Shown here: piece after piece, positions 35,143 to 47,811 of the stretch
Layout: each line of letters begins with the position of its first letter
Position numbering within the stretch: the stretch's first letter is position 1
NCBI GenBank assembly: GCA_037044905.1
Contig: JBAOKB010000105.1
Location: forward strand, 496,001-560,000
From: Hortaea werneckii
Taxonomy: Eukaryota > Ascomycota > Dothideomycetes > Mycosphaerellales > Teratosphaeriaceae
DNA length: 64,000 nucleotides
Direction: 5' to 3'
Notes under the pieces: generated by a model
Database searches by the model: none
Told to the model about the DNA's origin: nothing
Seen by the model: only the letters and a program-made list of their open reading frames with translations
Made by a program: the position numbers and the translations under genes

Positions 35143-38100
35143 ATGGCGAACCGCATGTCACACTTCTCCACCGCCTCCGGCCCCCAGCTCCGCACCCAAA
35201 CGATGCAGTCCATCTCACACCAAATGTCGACCACCTCCTGCCTCAACGCCTGTCATAGCGCCTACACATCCTCTCAAGCCTACCCCCTTGAGGCATCCAC
35301 CTCTCTAGTTGTCAACACCTGGGCGACGGCGGAGCGAGGGGCCACCATAGATGCCAAGCTCGCCAGAAGAGCGTGGGAGCATGCCCGCCGGAGAGCTGAG
35401 GATGGGTGCATAGTGCTCGGCAGTCTGCACCAGAGTGCACCCTCCTTGCTGGTGCCATTCTGCCAGGTGCTGCCCATCAGCGTACCCGGGTCATTCTACA
35501 ATGCTCTGGCGGCGCTGACACCATTCTTGCACACGGCCACACCGAGCAACCCGAGCCTTCCACGCCATTCTGGGTTGTCTGCGACCTTCCACCTCTCGCT
35601 CACCGGGGAGCTAAACGGCGCGACGTTGAGCCTGGGCGCCTCGGGCATTGACACGCTCAATGGTCTTCTCCGATTGCCTAGCGAACAAGGGTACAGAGCC
35701 TTTCACGTTTTTCACTACCTCCTTACCAGCGCTAGTAGCCAGCAAGAGAGGGACTACCTAGGGTTGAAGCACCCAAGTCAATACGCGCTGCTCAAGAAGA
35801 GCGAGACATACAACCCACCAAGCTATCTGCCCACTGCAGACGATGCCGCGAGTGCTGAGGACTTCAGAGATGCGTTGAGAGCGATCGGAATCAAGGGCAA
35901 GCACCTCCGAAACCTTCTGTCAGTCGTGGCGGCGCTGCTGCGACTCGGAGATGGACTCGGCTTTTTGGTAGACGGCGAGGAGTTGGAGACCATTTGCGAC
36001 GAAGTCGGTGGTCTTCTAGACCTGGATCCAGAAGTCCTCATGAAGAAATGCGCAACGGAAGATCGTGAGGTCTTGATCTCCGGCCTCTACGAGGCGCTTG
36101 TGGATTGGGTCATCGTGAAGGCGAACGAAGCAATCAGAAGCGAGATGCACAACTCAAAAATTCTCGGCTCGAGTAGTGGCAGTGATACTGACGGTGCCGC
36201 CCTGAACACCCCGCCAAGTAGCAATGAAGACCAGGGCGACAGCGTGAGCTTGACTGTAGTCGAAATCCCGAGCCAGCAGCTTGGTAAGGCTGTGGCGCTG
36301 AAGACCGTCTTCGACGACTCTACGGGCATCAACCAGGAGATGAAAGAAGATGGAGTGCCATTCGTTCCAGCAGGCAGCTCAGTCATCAGAGAGATGAAGG
36401 ATGCTGTGAATACCAGCGCACCCGACATGGATGTCCGAGACAGCCCAGCAACCCGTGAGCGTGAGCAGGATTTGGACCGTAGGCAGGGTGTCCTTGAGAA
36501 GGTCGGTGCCGAGACTGAAGAGGAATCTTTCCTCCGTTCTTTACTTTACCCACTCGATGGCCAGGGTATCGTGCTGGGAAAATCTGGTCGCTTCAACCTT
36601 GCCAATCTGCTAGGAAGCAGTCGAGTTTGGTTTCATCTCTGTCTGCATCCTTCAGACGATGCGCCGGCCACCTTTGCCAACCCATCCTCAAACTCCTGGT
36701 CAGCTGGCTCTGTATCCAGCCAGATTCGTGGATGGCGCCTTCCTGAATGGGCCAATCACCGCAACAAGCAACTGGACTTTACCGCTGACTTCGACGTTGA
36801 AGAGTTCGTGGACCGCTACTCCCGCCTCGGCTGCCAGCCAGGCCGCGAAGGTGTTGAGGCATGGCTTGCGGAGCGTGGTTGGAGCAATGGCGAGGTAGTG
36901 GTCGGAAGCGAGAGGATCTGGATGCGGGAGTCGTCGTGGTGGGAGGCAGAGAGTATGCTCGACATGAAGCCCCAAGACACTATGCCACCCGGCATGTTAG
37001 GAGGCATGGTAGGCGCAGCTGGGCTCGACAGCGGGTACTCCGTGCACAATCCTGGCAGTGGATTCTTCGGCCCACAATTCTATGACAACGCCTCGACTTC
37101 CAGGGACAACTTGCTTGGAGGTGGAGGGCATGATCGGGCTGTGAGCGGCATGGCACCTTCGCGCCTCGGTGCGAGGAGTGTGGCTCCTACTGCTTTGTCG
37201 GGTGGACAGCGCAATGTTTCCGGCGGAGACTACGGTTTGGGCACGAAGGGCGACGACAAGATTCACGATATTACCTATGATGGCGAGGTCGACCCCGAGC
37301 TCATGGAAGGCAAGGAATTGCAAGTCGAACAGCAGACGTTTGGTCGTCGGGCTTGGGTTGCAGCAACTTGGTGCGGCACATTCTGGATCCCCTCGTTCTT
37401 CCTAAAGCATCTAGGCAGGATGAAGAGACCGGATGTTCGGCTAGCCTGGCGCGAGAAGTTCTTCCTGGTTATACTCATCTTGATCCTCAACGCACTGGTC
37501 GTATTCTACATCGTGGCTTTTGGCAATTTGCTTTGCCCGAACATGAACAAGGCTTGGAACAGCAAGCAAGTGGGCTACCATCAGGGAGACAACGACTATT
37601 ATGTCAGTTTCCGTGGTGGTGTCTATGATTTGACGGATTTCTGGAAGCTTCAGCACTCAGACACGGCCATCAAAACCACGAAAACACTTATGGAGCCGTT
37701 CGGTGGCACTGATGTTTCTGAGTACATTGTTCCTCCGCTCACCCTAGCATGTCCGGGGCTTGTGGACGATGACACCTTGTACCTGCAAACCAATGACACA
37801 CTTCTCTATCCTCAAGCCGAGCACACCTCTGGTCCCACACGACAGCCTGATACCACAACCAAGCTCCACAACGCCAATTGGTACACCGAGGATTTCCTTC
37901 CACGGATGAAGGAGTACTACAAAGGCGATCTGGTGTACAAGCGAAGCAAAGTCAAGAAAGACGGCGAGGACAACAGCCATATGTGGTTTATCATCGACGA
38001 GAAAATCTACGACTTGACCAACTACTTCTATACTCTGGATATGATGAACGATCTCGACATGTACTCCTTCTTTTCCGAAGACGTTGAGGACCTCGTACAA

Positions 38101-40483
38101 AGGAACCCTGGCCAGGATATCACCAAACAGTGGGAGGAGAAGCTGAACTACACTACCAGGATGAACAGTTTGAACTGCTTGAACAACATGTTCTACATCG
38201 GTCGTACGGATTTCCGGGACAGTGCCAGGTGTCAGGTGAACAATTACATCTTGCTCGCTTTCACGATCGTTCTTTGCGCCACGATTCTAGTCAAGTTCCT
38301 GGCAGCTTTGCAACTGGGCTCCAAGCGCAGGCCAGCACAGCAGGACAAGTTCATCATCTGTCAGGTTCCGGCGTATACTGAAGGTGAAGATTCTCTCCGC
38401 AAGGGTCTCGACTCGCTTACGGCGTTGGCATACGATAACAAGAGGAAGCTCATCTGCGTCATTTGCGACGGTATGATCGTTGGTGGTGGCAATGACCGTC
38501 CGACGCCGAAAATCGTTCTCGACATTCTTGGAGTCGATCCGAAGGTTGATCCGCCAGCGCTTCCATTCAAGAGTGTTGGTGTTGCTGGTGACCAATTGAA
38601 CTACGGCAAGGTCTACTCCGGTCTCTACGAATACGAAGGCAACGTTGTTCCGTACCTGGTCGTCGTCAAGGTTGGCAAGGAGTCTGAACAGCACAAGTCC
38701 AAGCCAGGCAACCGTGGAAAGAGAGACTCTCAGATTCTGCTCATGTCCTTCCTCAACCGCGTCCATCACCGGAGTCCGATGAGTCCTTTGGAATTGGAGA
38801 TGTTCCATCAGATCAACAATATCATTGGCGTGGATCCTGAACTCTATGAGTACCTCTTCATGGTTGATGCTGACACGAAGGTCCGGGAGGACAGTCTTAA
38901 CCGTCTAGTCGCAGCCTGTGCACACGATGCAAAGATTGCGGGTATCTGTGGAGAGACCAGTTTAGAGAACGAAGAGCGCAGCTGGACTACCATGATTCAA
39001 GTTTACGAGTACTACATTTCCCATCATCTGGCAAAGGCTTTCGAGAGCTTGTTCGGTAGTGTTACTTGTTTGCCAGGATGGTAAGTCTATTTTTGTGCAT
39101 CACGGCCAAGGAGAATCCCGCTGACAGAATCAACACAGTTTCTGCATGTACCGTTTACGAACCGCTGATAAAGGACGTCCACTTATCATTTCGGACAAAA
39201 TCATCAAGGACTACGCTGAGATCACGAGCGACACGCTTCATAAGAAGAACCTGCTGTCCCTGGGTGAAGATCGATACCTTACGACCCTCATGATCAAGTA
39301 CTTCCCGCATATGTCCTACAAGTTCGTGCCCAACGCCATGGCGCTCACCGAGGCCCCGGATAGCTGGAGTGTGTTGCTCTCGCAACGTCGCCGATGGATT
39401 AACTCGACCATTCACAATTTGGCGGAAATGACGCTCCTCAAGGATCTTTGTGGTTTCTGCTGCTTTTCCATGAGATTCGTCGTCTTTGTCGACCTCTTTG
39501 GTACCATTATTCTTCCGGCGACGTGTACGTACCTGGCCTACCTGATTTACAAGGTTGCTTCTGGTACCGGCCAGTTCCCGCTTATTTCCATCATTATGCT
39601 TGCTGGTGTCTACGGTCTACAAGCTATTATTTTCCTGATTAAGCGGCAATGGCAGCACATTGGCTGGATGGTCATCTACCTATGCGCCTACCCTATCTGG
39701 TCCTTCATCCTGCCGATATACTCTTTCTGGAAACAAGACGATTTCAGTTGGGGTAACACTCGAATTGTCATCGGTGAGAAGGGTATGAAGAAGATCATTG
39801 CCACTGGAGAGGAAGAAACGTTCGATCCCCGCAGCATACCTCTGCAGAGATGGGACGACTACGCGTTGGCGAATAACCTCCCCGGCAGACGTGGCGGCGC
39901 GTTCGAGAAGGACCCGAATGAGATGTACTACGACGCTGGCGCCGGTGGCTACGAAATGGACGACATGCGAAGCATGTACTCGTCTGTCAAGCCCGCCTCG
40001 ACAATCTTGACCGGCTTCCCAGGTCAGCAGCAAGGCATGTACAGACCCCCTCAAGCAAGCCCGAGCCCTTACAACGCCTTCAACCGGCAGTCGACGTACT
40101 CGCGGTACACGGACACGCCAGGCCCGCAGATGATGGAACATAACCGTCTGATGTCCATGGGCGGCATGAGCGAGCAATTCGGCGGCCTCCGCTCCCCCCC
40201 GCTCTACCAGGAGGGTCTCGGCAGGACGTCTCCGCAGATGCAGCAAGGCGCATGGCACAGTCGGCCTGCGAGTACGAATAACCTCGCCGGTTTCCAGACC
40301 CAGGGTCCGAGCAATGATCTGATCACCCAGGCTATCCGTGAGTGTTTGGGCGAGGTCAATATGGATTCTGTGACCAAGAAGCAGGTTAAGGCGCTCGTGG
40401 AGCAGAAGCTTCAGTGTCAGCTCCAGGGCGATCGGAGGGCTTTCTTGGATAGTCAGATTGATGTTGAGCTGTCGAATATGTAG
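35143..40483 (+). CDS. csmB: Class VII (CsmB-type) chitin synthase with degenerate motor domain
   Basis: A 1760-aa partner of csmA. The N-terminal about 650 residues align in layout with the myosin-like domain (DALRAIGIKGKHLRNLLSVV, the region after SQQERDYLGL), but the P-loop is gone: where csmA has FLGETGAGKT this protein has VLGSLHQSAP. A cytochrome-b5-like part, the chitin synthase 2 core with VDADT (about 1241), GEDRYL and QRRRW (about 1394), six or so membrane segments and a C-terminal DEK_C domain follow. One intron, 39081-39138, lies near the intron of csmA in the catalytic domain (shared CLPG-CF context), though not at the same point. The exons total 5283 bp and are intact. In Aspergillus nidulans csmA and csmB have overlapping roles in wall integrity. 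The naming of classes VI and VII varies between authors. Confidence 0.93.
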
Positions 40484-40853
40484 GAGGTGTCGACAATCGG
40501 GGGGAGAGTTTGGTGGCGGCGAGAAAAATTCCTCCTCAAATAAAGGAGCTTTTGTGGAAGTTGGTCTCGGATTATCGAAGGAAATGGAAGTCTTCGGGAT
40601 TTGGCGTTCGGCTGCATACTTTCGGCGCTGTGGAGAGTGGATTGAAAAATGGGGCTTTCTTTTGGTCAAATGGAAAATCACTGTCATGAGTACGCGCTCG
40701 TTCTGCTGTTTAAGCGTTGTATAGGTATAATAATTGCCGGCTGTCCCAGCGGCTCTGTGCTGGTTGGGTATGAAAGGTTGACATAGCGTTTCGTACTAAA
40801 AGCTGTACTGTTCCATTTACATCCTGCTGTCCCAATCCTTCTCCCCCGCCATC
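40484..40853. other. Convergent 3' region csmB / SDR remnant
   Basis: No gene is seen in 370 bp. It is the 3' flank of csmB and of the decayed dehydrogenase. Confidence 0.4.
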
Positions 40854-41786
40854 TCACTTCAACAGCGCCCTTTCGAACATCCTCTGGTCATGATCCCACA
40901 CCTTCTCCGCCCACGCACGCTCCCGACACCCCTTCAAATCATCCCCCACCGTCGGCTCGCCCTTCTCGTTCCGCGGCCAACATTCCCCTCTAGCCTTGTA
41001 CAACCCACTAGTAGCATAATACAGCACCCGCTCGCCCACTTCCTCAGGCGTAGCAGCAAAAACCCCCCAAAACAGGCTCTGCTACCCACCGCATAACCAG
41101 TCCTAACACCCCCGTAGCGCTCCGCCCAAGCAACCCCGTACCTGTCAGTCCCGGGAAAACATGAAGAAAGCTCTTCCGTGGATGTGCTTTCGCGAGGTAA
41201 TCAAACGATAAAGTCGTCATACTCGCGAACTGCGCCATCGAAGCGGGAATACTATAATGTCTCTCCAGATCCAAGTCGTCCTCGATTATCTTCCCTTCTT
41301 TCCCGCCGCCGAGGATACTGAGGACTCGTGCGTGCGAGGACATGCAGGGCACGAGGTTCTGAGCCAGGCGTATCCGGCCGTAGTAGCGTAAAAAGATGGA
41401 GGTATCCAGGCCTTCGGCGTTGGGTTCCCGGCCGGAGAAGGAGATGTAGCCTTGTGATATTGTGAGGAGGTCGATCTGGGTTCCGTTTAGGTGGGTTAGG
41501 ATGGTTGGGGTGAGGTGGTCGATGGTGCGGATGAGGCTGATGGAGGTTTCGAGGAAGGTGTAGGTGCCCTTTGGGTTGAGGGAGTGGAGGTTGTCCAGTT
41601 CGTGGGTGAAGTTGGTTTGGGTTTCTTCCGATGATGATGGCGCGTGAGGTTGGAGATGTGTCTTGCGAATGCACGGAGAGTGGCGAGACCTTTGCCGTTG
41701 GTTGCGCCAGTGAAGACGGCGGTGAGTTGTTGGGGTCAGTTTTCGAGAGAGGCGTTTGCCGACTTGACTTCTGAGATGGCGATCAT
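40854..41786 (-). pseudogene. Short-chain dehydrogenase/reductase pseudogene
   Basis: A fungal SDR of about 310 aa can be followed across three frames. It has the nucleotide-binding VFTGATNGKGLATLRAFA segment, an IIIGRN strand, the central SQGYISFSGREPN segment, an LRYYGRIRLAQNL helix holding the YxxxR-like position, and VLSILGGGKEG. Codon 17 is a TGA (41738-41736). Three single-base insertions follow, within about 41644-41660, about 41612-41630 and the adjacent A5/C6 runs at 41058-41068 (plus strand). The span is 933 bp, and removing three bases gives 310 whole codons. The nonsense codon is not a homopolymer artefact, so this one is clearly a pseudogene. It has no intron. The original substrate is unknown. 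Confidence 0.8.
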
Positions 41787-42606
41787 ACTGTGCTATCTGA
41801 TGAGTTTGAACGACGAGAACTGTAAATTGATGCTTTTTTCGAGCTCGATCGTACGCTAGATGGAGTGTGAATGAGAGTAGATGACTGTCCTTCCTACCTT
41901 CTTTTCTATACTACATTGAGGCTGCCATCATCTGATAGTATGTCCGTGATGCATTTGCAATCCTTCAATGCTCGCTGCATGCTCTTCAAGGTTAGTCCGA
42001 GCGGCTCGCGTCTCTCAATGGACCGATGGTCGAGTACCCTTGATAGGCTGAGCAAAGCGGAGAAATCCTCCAGATGCTATGGCCGGTCGTAAGTCAGCAA
42101 GGTACTTCCACTTTACTCAGCCGGAGCTATCGAGATCCGGAGAGGTTGTTGTTGTTGGAAACTCACCCATCACGACAGTACAATGGTACCATGCGATGGT
42201 GCAATTGAGAATTGCTGAACGTCAGCATGGAATAGAATTCCCTTGCCGTGAATGGAACACTACCGTACCGCATAAGGAAGACTGCTACACTGAAGCCGAG
42301 AAGGCATTGCCCTGTATGCAGCCATCCTGAAGGCAATCTTTCAATCTCAGCTTGAGCCCAATGCAGCCGCAAAGCAGCTATTTAAAATAAGCCATGCTTC
42401 GAGAGGGGAAAAGGATAAAAACCATCATTGCTCTCTAGTATCGCTACGCATATGGTACATCATGCAACGCACGCCTGTCCCCATCCACCAACTATGCCTC
42501 CCACTCTCTATGCATCAAAAAGTCCACCGCCATGGTATCTACAAAATCCCCATCGCCATTTCACAGCCTCCACGAAGAATGTTCCTCACACTCCGCATGG
42601 CTTTCC
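41787..42606. other. Intergenic region between SDR remnant and idh2
   Basis: No gene is seen in 820 bp. It would contain the former SDR promoter and the idh2 3' UTR. Confidence 0.4.
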
Positions 42607-44051
42607 TTACAAGTGCTTGATGACAGCGTCGGCGTACTCGTGAGTCTTGGCCTTGCCACCCAAGTCGCCCGTGATGGTCTTGCCCTCGGCCAGGGTCTTG
42701 AAGATGGCGCTCTGGATCTTGTTGGCGTGCTCGTAGAGACCCATGTGCTGCAACATCATGATGGAAGAGAGGAGCAGGGCAGTTGGGTTGGCCAGGCCCT
42801 TGCCGGCGATGTCGGGCGCGGAGCCGTGCACGGCCTCGAAGATGGAGCACTGGTCGCCGATGTTGCCGGACGGGGTCAGACCCAGACCGCCGATCAGGCC
42901 GGCGCACATGTCGGACAGGATGTCGCCGTACAGGTTGGGCATGACGAGGACCTTGTCGTTGTAGGGGGTCGGGTCCGACACGATCTTCAGGCAGGCGTTG
43001 TCCAGCAGCTCGCTGTCGAACTCGACGTTGGGGTACTCGCGCGCAATGTCCTGGGCTATCCGCAGGAAGAGGCCGTCGGACATCTTCATGATGGTGGCCT
43101 TGTGCACGACGCGGACCTTGGGCTTGCCGACGTCCTGGGCGTACTGGAAGGCGAATCGCAGGACCCGCTCGCAGGCCTCGCGGGTGATCAGCTTGATCGA
43201 CTGCACGACACCGTCTACGACGACGTGCTCGATGCCGGAGTATTCACCCTCGGTGTTCTCTCGGATCAGGACCGTGTCGACGTTGTCGTATGGCGTCTTG
43301 TAGCCCTGGATGCTCTTGCAGGGTCGCACGTTGGCGAACAAGTTGAAGGTACGACGGAGGGTCAAGTTCAGGGAGACGTGACCTTTGCCGACGGGGGTGG
43401 CGAGGGGACCTTTGAGGGCGACGAAGTTGCGGTTGATGGATTCCATTGCCTCGGGTGGGACGCTCTGCTTGCCGTCGATGAAGACAGGCGAGACGTCGAT
43501 GGGCTCCCACTTGACGGGGGCATTGGCGGCGCTGAAGATATCCTTGACGGATTGAGAGATCTGGTGGTAAGAAACACGTGTGAGTGCGCGCGATCATGTG
43601 TATACCGTTGGTGAGAGGAGGTAGTGATAATGGGTGGTGGTGGTGTGGGTGTAGTAGCCGTTCGCCCGGCCGGTCTCATGGGTTGCATACCTCAGGTCCA
43701 ATACCATCACCCTCAATCAATGAAACGGTGTACTTGCCCTGCATCCTGCATTAGTACTCCGTTCCAATCCATGCGCCGGCTGTCCTTGTGGATCAACCAC
43801 TCGTCAACTCACATCGCTGCCCTTGGTGCCAGGGAACTTGGCAACCTGTATGTGACCCGTCAGAACCCATTCCATGCCATATAGTCCTCTTGCTCCCCCA
43901 TTCTATTCTCCACGTATTGGCTGACCTTGTTCTCCTCCTTGGTAACGCTGTAATGCCTGGCCTGGGCGGCGAATGCTGGCCTCGCAATTCGGGAGGGCAC
44001 CTGCCGCGACACCTGCCTGGCAGCAGGCGCAAGGGCACGGTTCGCGAACAT
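42607..44051 (-). CDS. idh2: Mitochondrial NAD-isocitrate dehydrogenase subunit 2
   Basis: The catalytic subunit of the NAD-dependent isocitrate dehydrogenase of the TCA cycle (isocitrate to 2-oxoglutarate), in the mitochondrial matrix. It is 386 aa from four exons with introns 43925-43846, 43812-43739 and 43690-43561 (1161 bp, intact). The basic, Ala/Arg-rich N-terminus (MFANRALAPAARQVSRQVP) is a mitochondrial presequence. Family marks are LIEGDGIGPE, RENTEGEYSGIEH, the MPNLYGDILSD metal-binding loop and HGSAPDIAGKGLANPTAL. The second exon encodes only 11 residues and the third only 16. It is divergent from sec5 across a 489-bp gap. Confidence 0.95.
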
Positions 44052-44540
44052 TTCTGCACTCCGAATGAATTCAATCCTTCCTCGAGACCTCTGCAGTCTT
44101 CTCCGATCTTCTCCGAGCGGTGTAAGAGGGGCGGAATGGGTGTTAGGGGTGGTGGGATGGGGTCCTCTCTGGGCGGGAAAAAGCAGAGCTTGAAAGCTCG
44201 CGGCCTCGCTCGGCGTGCTGCCGTGCCAGATGCCGCTTCAGCCTCTCCAGCGGGCTCTCGCCGCCTCGCGCTACCTCCCATGCCCGCGATCCCTGCCAAA
44301 CATGTGACGGAAGCCAATGCACGGAGTGCCCGCTGGTGCCTGCAGCTCGGCGTCGCGCATCCGCATCCGCATCGCGTGCCAGTAGTATGTATGCTACAAT
44401 AACGGTGGACAGCTATTGTAGAGCATACCACTCCAACGACTCCTACGACTGTATCCCGAGGGGCTTGTTGGTACTTTACCACCGGCATAGTCTGATGCCT
44501 ACAACAACCTACATCTTCGGTACAGTCGACCGCCAAAACA
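44052..44540. promoter_or_regulatory. Divergent idh2/sec5 promoter
   Basis: A 489-bp shared upstream region between two housekeeping genes. No gene is seen in it. Confidence 0.5.
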
Positions 44541-47500
44541 ATGCCCGTCTCCGCCGACCGCGAGCGTGAACTCCAAAACCACTATAAAATCTCCGATCTC
44601 TATTCAAACGCCTGGCCTCACTCAGCAGACGCCGACGATGATGACGATGACCTCTCGGACGAGGAAGCCGGTCAGAATGGTGGCCCGGTCCGCCAACCCA
44701 GCAAGAACTCCAACCGCCAATCCAAATACCAGACCTTGAATCGACACGCCTCGATCCGATCGGCCGAGTTGGGCCCCGACAGTCTTGTCCAGAAGGATGA
44801 GCCGGATCCGCTGGGTGCAGCTCCCAGTGTAGCCGCAGAGCTGCGGAAGAGAGGCCTCCCTGTAGATGACACGGCATTGAGGAATAAGTTCCTACTCAGC
44901 TCGACATCCTTCTCTCCCGCCTTGTTCTTGAGCCAAGTCCACCAGGATGCCAGTACGGAAGACTTGCTGAGAGGTCTGGATTATCTGGGCAAGAGCATCG
45001 AACAGAAGTCAGCAAGCTTGAAGGTCTTGGTGGAGAGTAATTTTGAAAAGTTCGTCAAGGCAAAGGCGACCATCGATAATGTCTACGCCGAAATGCGAAC
45101 GCAAGGTCAGGAAGAGCCAGTCAGCCCGCGTCCTTCCTCTGGCCGGCCAGGTGGACACAGTAGAGGTTTCAGCAGGAGCCAGCCGAGCTCGCACTTCCGA
45201 ACAGCTTCAGGAAGTACCTTCAGCCCAACATCCGCCAAGGGTCCTGGTTCAGCTGGAATGAGTGACAAGCGGAAGAATGCATTGACCAAGGAAAGTGATT
45301 ACGGAACTCTTGGACTACGTACACCGCTGCAGGATCTGACGATCAAGGCCGAGGAGGTATGGGGTCCAGCACTTGGCGGGAGAGAGAAGGAGGAGAATGT
45401 CAAGATGGTGCTTAATGCACTAGAAGTGCACAAGGATATCTTTAGACTTCCAGCTGCAATACATGAGGCGGTGCTGAAACAAGACTTCGACACAGTCGTC
45501 GCCAGCTGGAAGTCTGCTCAACGATACGCCGACCAAGCGAGATCCATAGCGGATCGTGCACAGCAGCGAGGGAAGCATGTCGGTGACAAGGAGGCACAGC
45601 AGATTCTCGTAACGGCGAAGATGTGGGCCGACGTCTCCCAGCAGATTGAGAACTACAAGAAAGATGTCTGGAAGAGACTGAAGACTAGTCATGGTGTGAA
45701 AAGCCCGGCGGTGGCCGATGAAACAGACAAAGAAGAGCATCTTGAATTGATCGGCGTACTGCTACAACTCGGAGTGGATGAGAATCCCATCTGGGAATGG
45801 TTGCATTCGCGACATCAATACCTAAGAGATCGCATTGCAAGAGCGTTCGAGCGATCCAGGATAGAAATCGAGATTATGCGTCGCCGTCTCGCTGCAAACG
45901 ACAAGCAGGACACCAGACGCTTGGCCCAGTATCTGCGCTCTGCATCCTCTGGCAGTTTCGGCGCACGGAGTAAGGTGACTTCAAGGGACATGGACGCTTC
46001 AAGTGTGATTCACTTTTGGGAGACCGTGACGGCATCTCTCTCGCATCTTCTGTCGCCTACACGTGGAATCCTGGGAGAAGTGCTAGACTTCTGGACTGTG
46101 GCGCAGAGCTTCATCGACGGCAAAGTACAGAAGACCTTCCCCTCATCCGTCGTAGGTTCGCCTTCTGCCCAGGAACATCTCGAGCTGGACCCAGAAGAGG
46201 TGCAGAACCTTCGTGCTGGAGCTCTGGAGCTTGTGGACCTTTTACGCGAGAGTACCCTCGCCTTCTTTGCGGACTCACCACCAGATGATATCTCAGAGCT
46301 GTACAGCCCTATTCCTCCGACACCTATCACGCCTGACAGCGCTGCGACGGGTGCGCTGAGCCCGAGTCAGGAGCGCAAACGAATGTTCAATTTTGACTTG
46401 ACAAATCTCCCTCCACCGAGCCCCAAGAGAGGAGACAGCTGGGAGAAGTTTGCATTCTGGCCGCCTTTCTCAAATACACTCTCTGGCTCTCACTATCTCG
46501 CTAGGGTCATTGCGCTCATTGGCACGGCTGCGGCAGAGCTTGCCAGTCTGTCTGTAGTCAAGCAGTCGCGAACGGGAAGCGAAAACTTAAAGACGTTGTT
46601 AGGCTCGGTGCGAGAGAGGATCGTTCAGGCTCTTTGCGCTTCCTGGACAGCAGACACGGAACGTTTCAAGTACGCTGAGACGTGGCAACGCAGTCTGGAA
46701 AGACGGGACTTGACCTCGATGCCTACGGTCTTCATAGCTTTCGAGGAAAAGATATTGACCAATTTCCAACGCGTTGCCTATGTTGCTGAAGCGAGTGATG
46801 CTACTGAGGACGTTGTCGTGCCGCCGCCTAGTAAGCTGTTGCAGGCTATCAGAGGCTCGTTCGTCACTAGCATGTACAAGGTTCTATCTGGTATGGTGGA
46901 GAATGCTGAGAGGAACAAGCCGAGAGCAGGAAGTGGTGACCAAGAGGATTTCGATGGAGCTGTCGTCAATGCGGCCATGGTTGGTCCGGGCGACGAGAAC
47001 TCCATGATTGATGGGGCTATTGATGCAAGCAATCGCGTAAGTCTTACAATGAGATTTGGATCCGTTTCCATGAACTCCTGCTAACCATTGTGACTGCAAA
47101 CAGAACATCCGTCTCCTCTTGACTCTGTCCAACATCTCACACCTCCGCTCAGACATCATCCCTCACCTCATCTCCAACTTCGAAGCCGCTTTCTCGGTCA
47201 AACTCACATCAGAATCCCAAACCGTCCGCGACGTCCTCGGCCAGATCGACGCTCGGCTCTTCCAATCCTACGTCAAGCCCACGGTCGACAAGCTCGACCG
47301 AGTCGTCCAAGACGGCATCAGCGATCCCAGCTGGGCACCAACCAGCGGCAGGCCCGACGACGCACGACCATACGTCTACGAAGTCCTCCTCACGCTGGTC
47401 CTGGTCCACAGCGAAGTCAGCACGACGGCCTCCTCTCTAACCAGCCAAGTCCTCTCCCACCTCCTCACCACAACCTCCTCCTCCCTCCTCAACGCCTTCA

Positions 47501-47811
47501 CCCACACCCACCCTCACTACACCCTCGCCGCCCTCATGCAAGCCACCCTCGACGTCGAGTTCCTCGCCCAGACCTTAAACAACTACACCACCGACAAGGC
47601 GGGCGAGATCCAAAGCCAGATTTATCTCTGTCTGGATGAGCGCACGGACGATGAGGCACGGAAGCGGCTGCAAGGCGAGTTGCCGGAGATGAGAGGGGTC
47701 CTCAAGCGGCTAAGGGAGGGCACGAAGGGTGAGTTTGGATGTTTTAGACGCGAGAGGAGGGGGAGGGCCGAGACGAGTAAGGGGAGAGAGGGCGCGGCGG
47801 GTGGGAAGTGA
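44541..47811 (+). CDS. sec5: Exocyst complex component Sec5
   Basis: A subunit of the eight-protein exocyst, which tethers secretory vesicles to growth sites on the plasma membrane, here relevant to hyphal tips. It is 1067 aa with one intron (47037-47103); the exons total 3204 bp and are intact. After an acidic N-terminus (DADDDDDDLSDEE) comes the conserved Sec5 block at about 105-195 (LRNKFLLSSTSFSPALFLSQ, then LLRGLDYLGKSIEQKSASLK and NFEKFVKAKATIDNVYAEMR), a disordered Ser-rich insert, and a long helical C-terminal half typical of exocyst rods. The neighbouring chitin synthases use the same secretory route, but I do not claim co-regulation. Confidence 0.92.

Noticed and set aside
42532..43614. 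Plus-strand 360-aa frame opposite idh2
   Set aside because: It is antisense of a highly biased housekeeping gene and rich in Val/Gly/Asp. No recognisable family.
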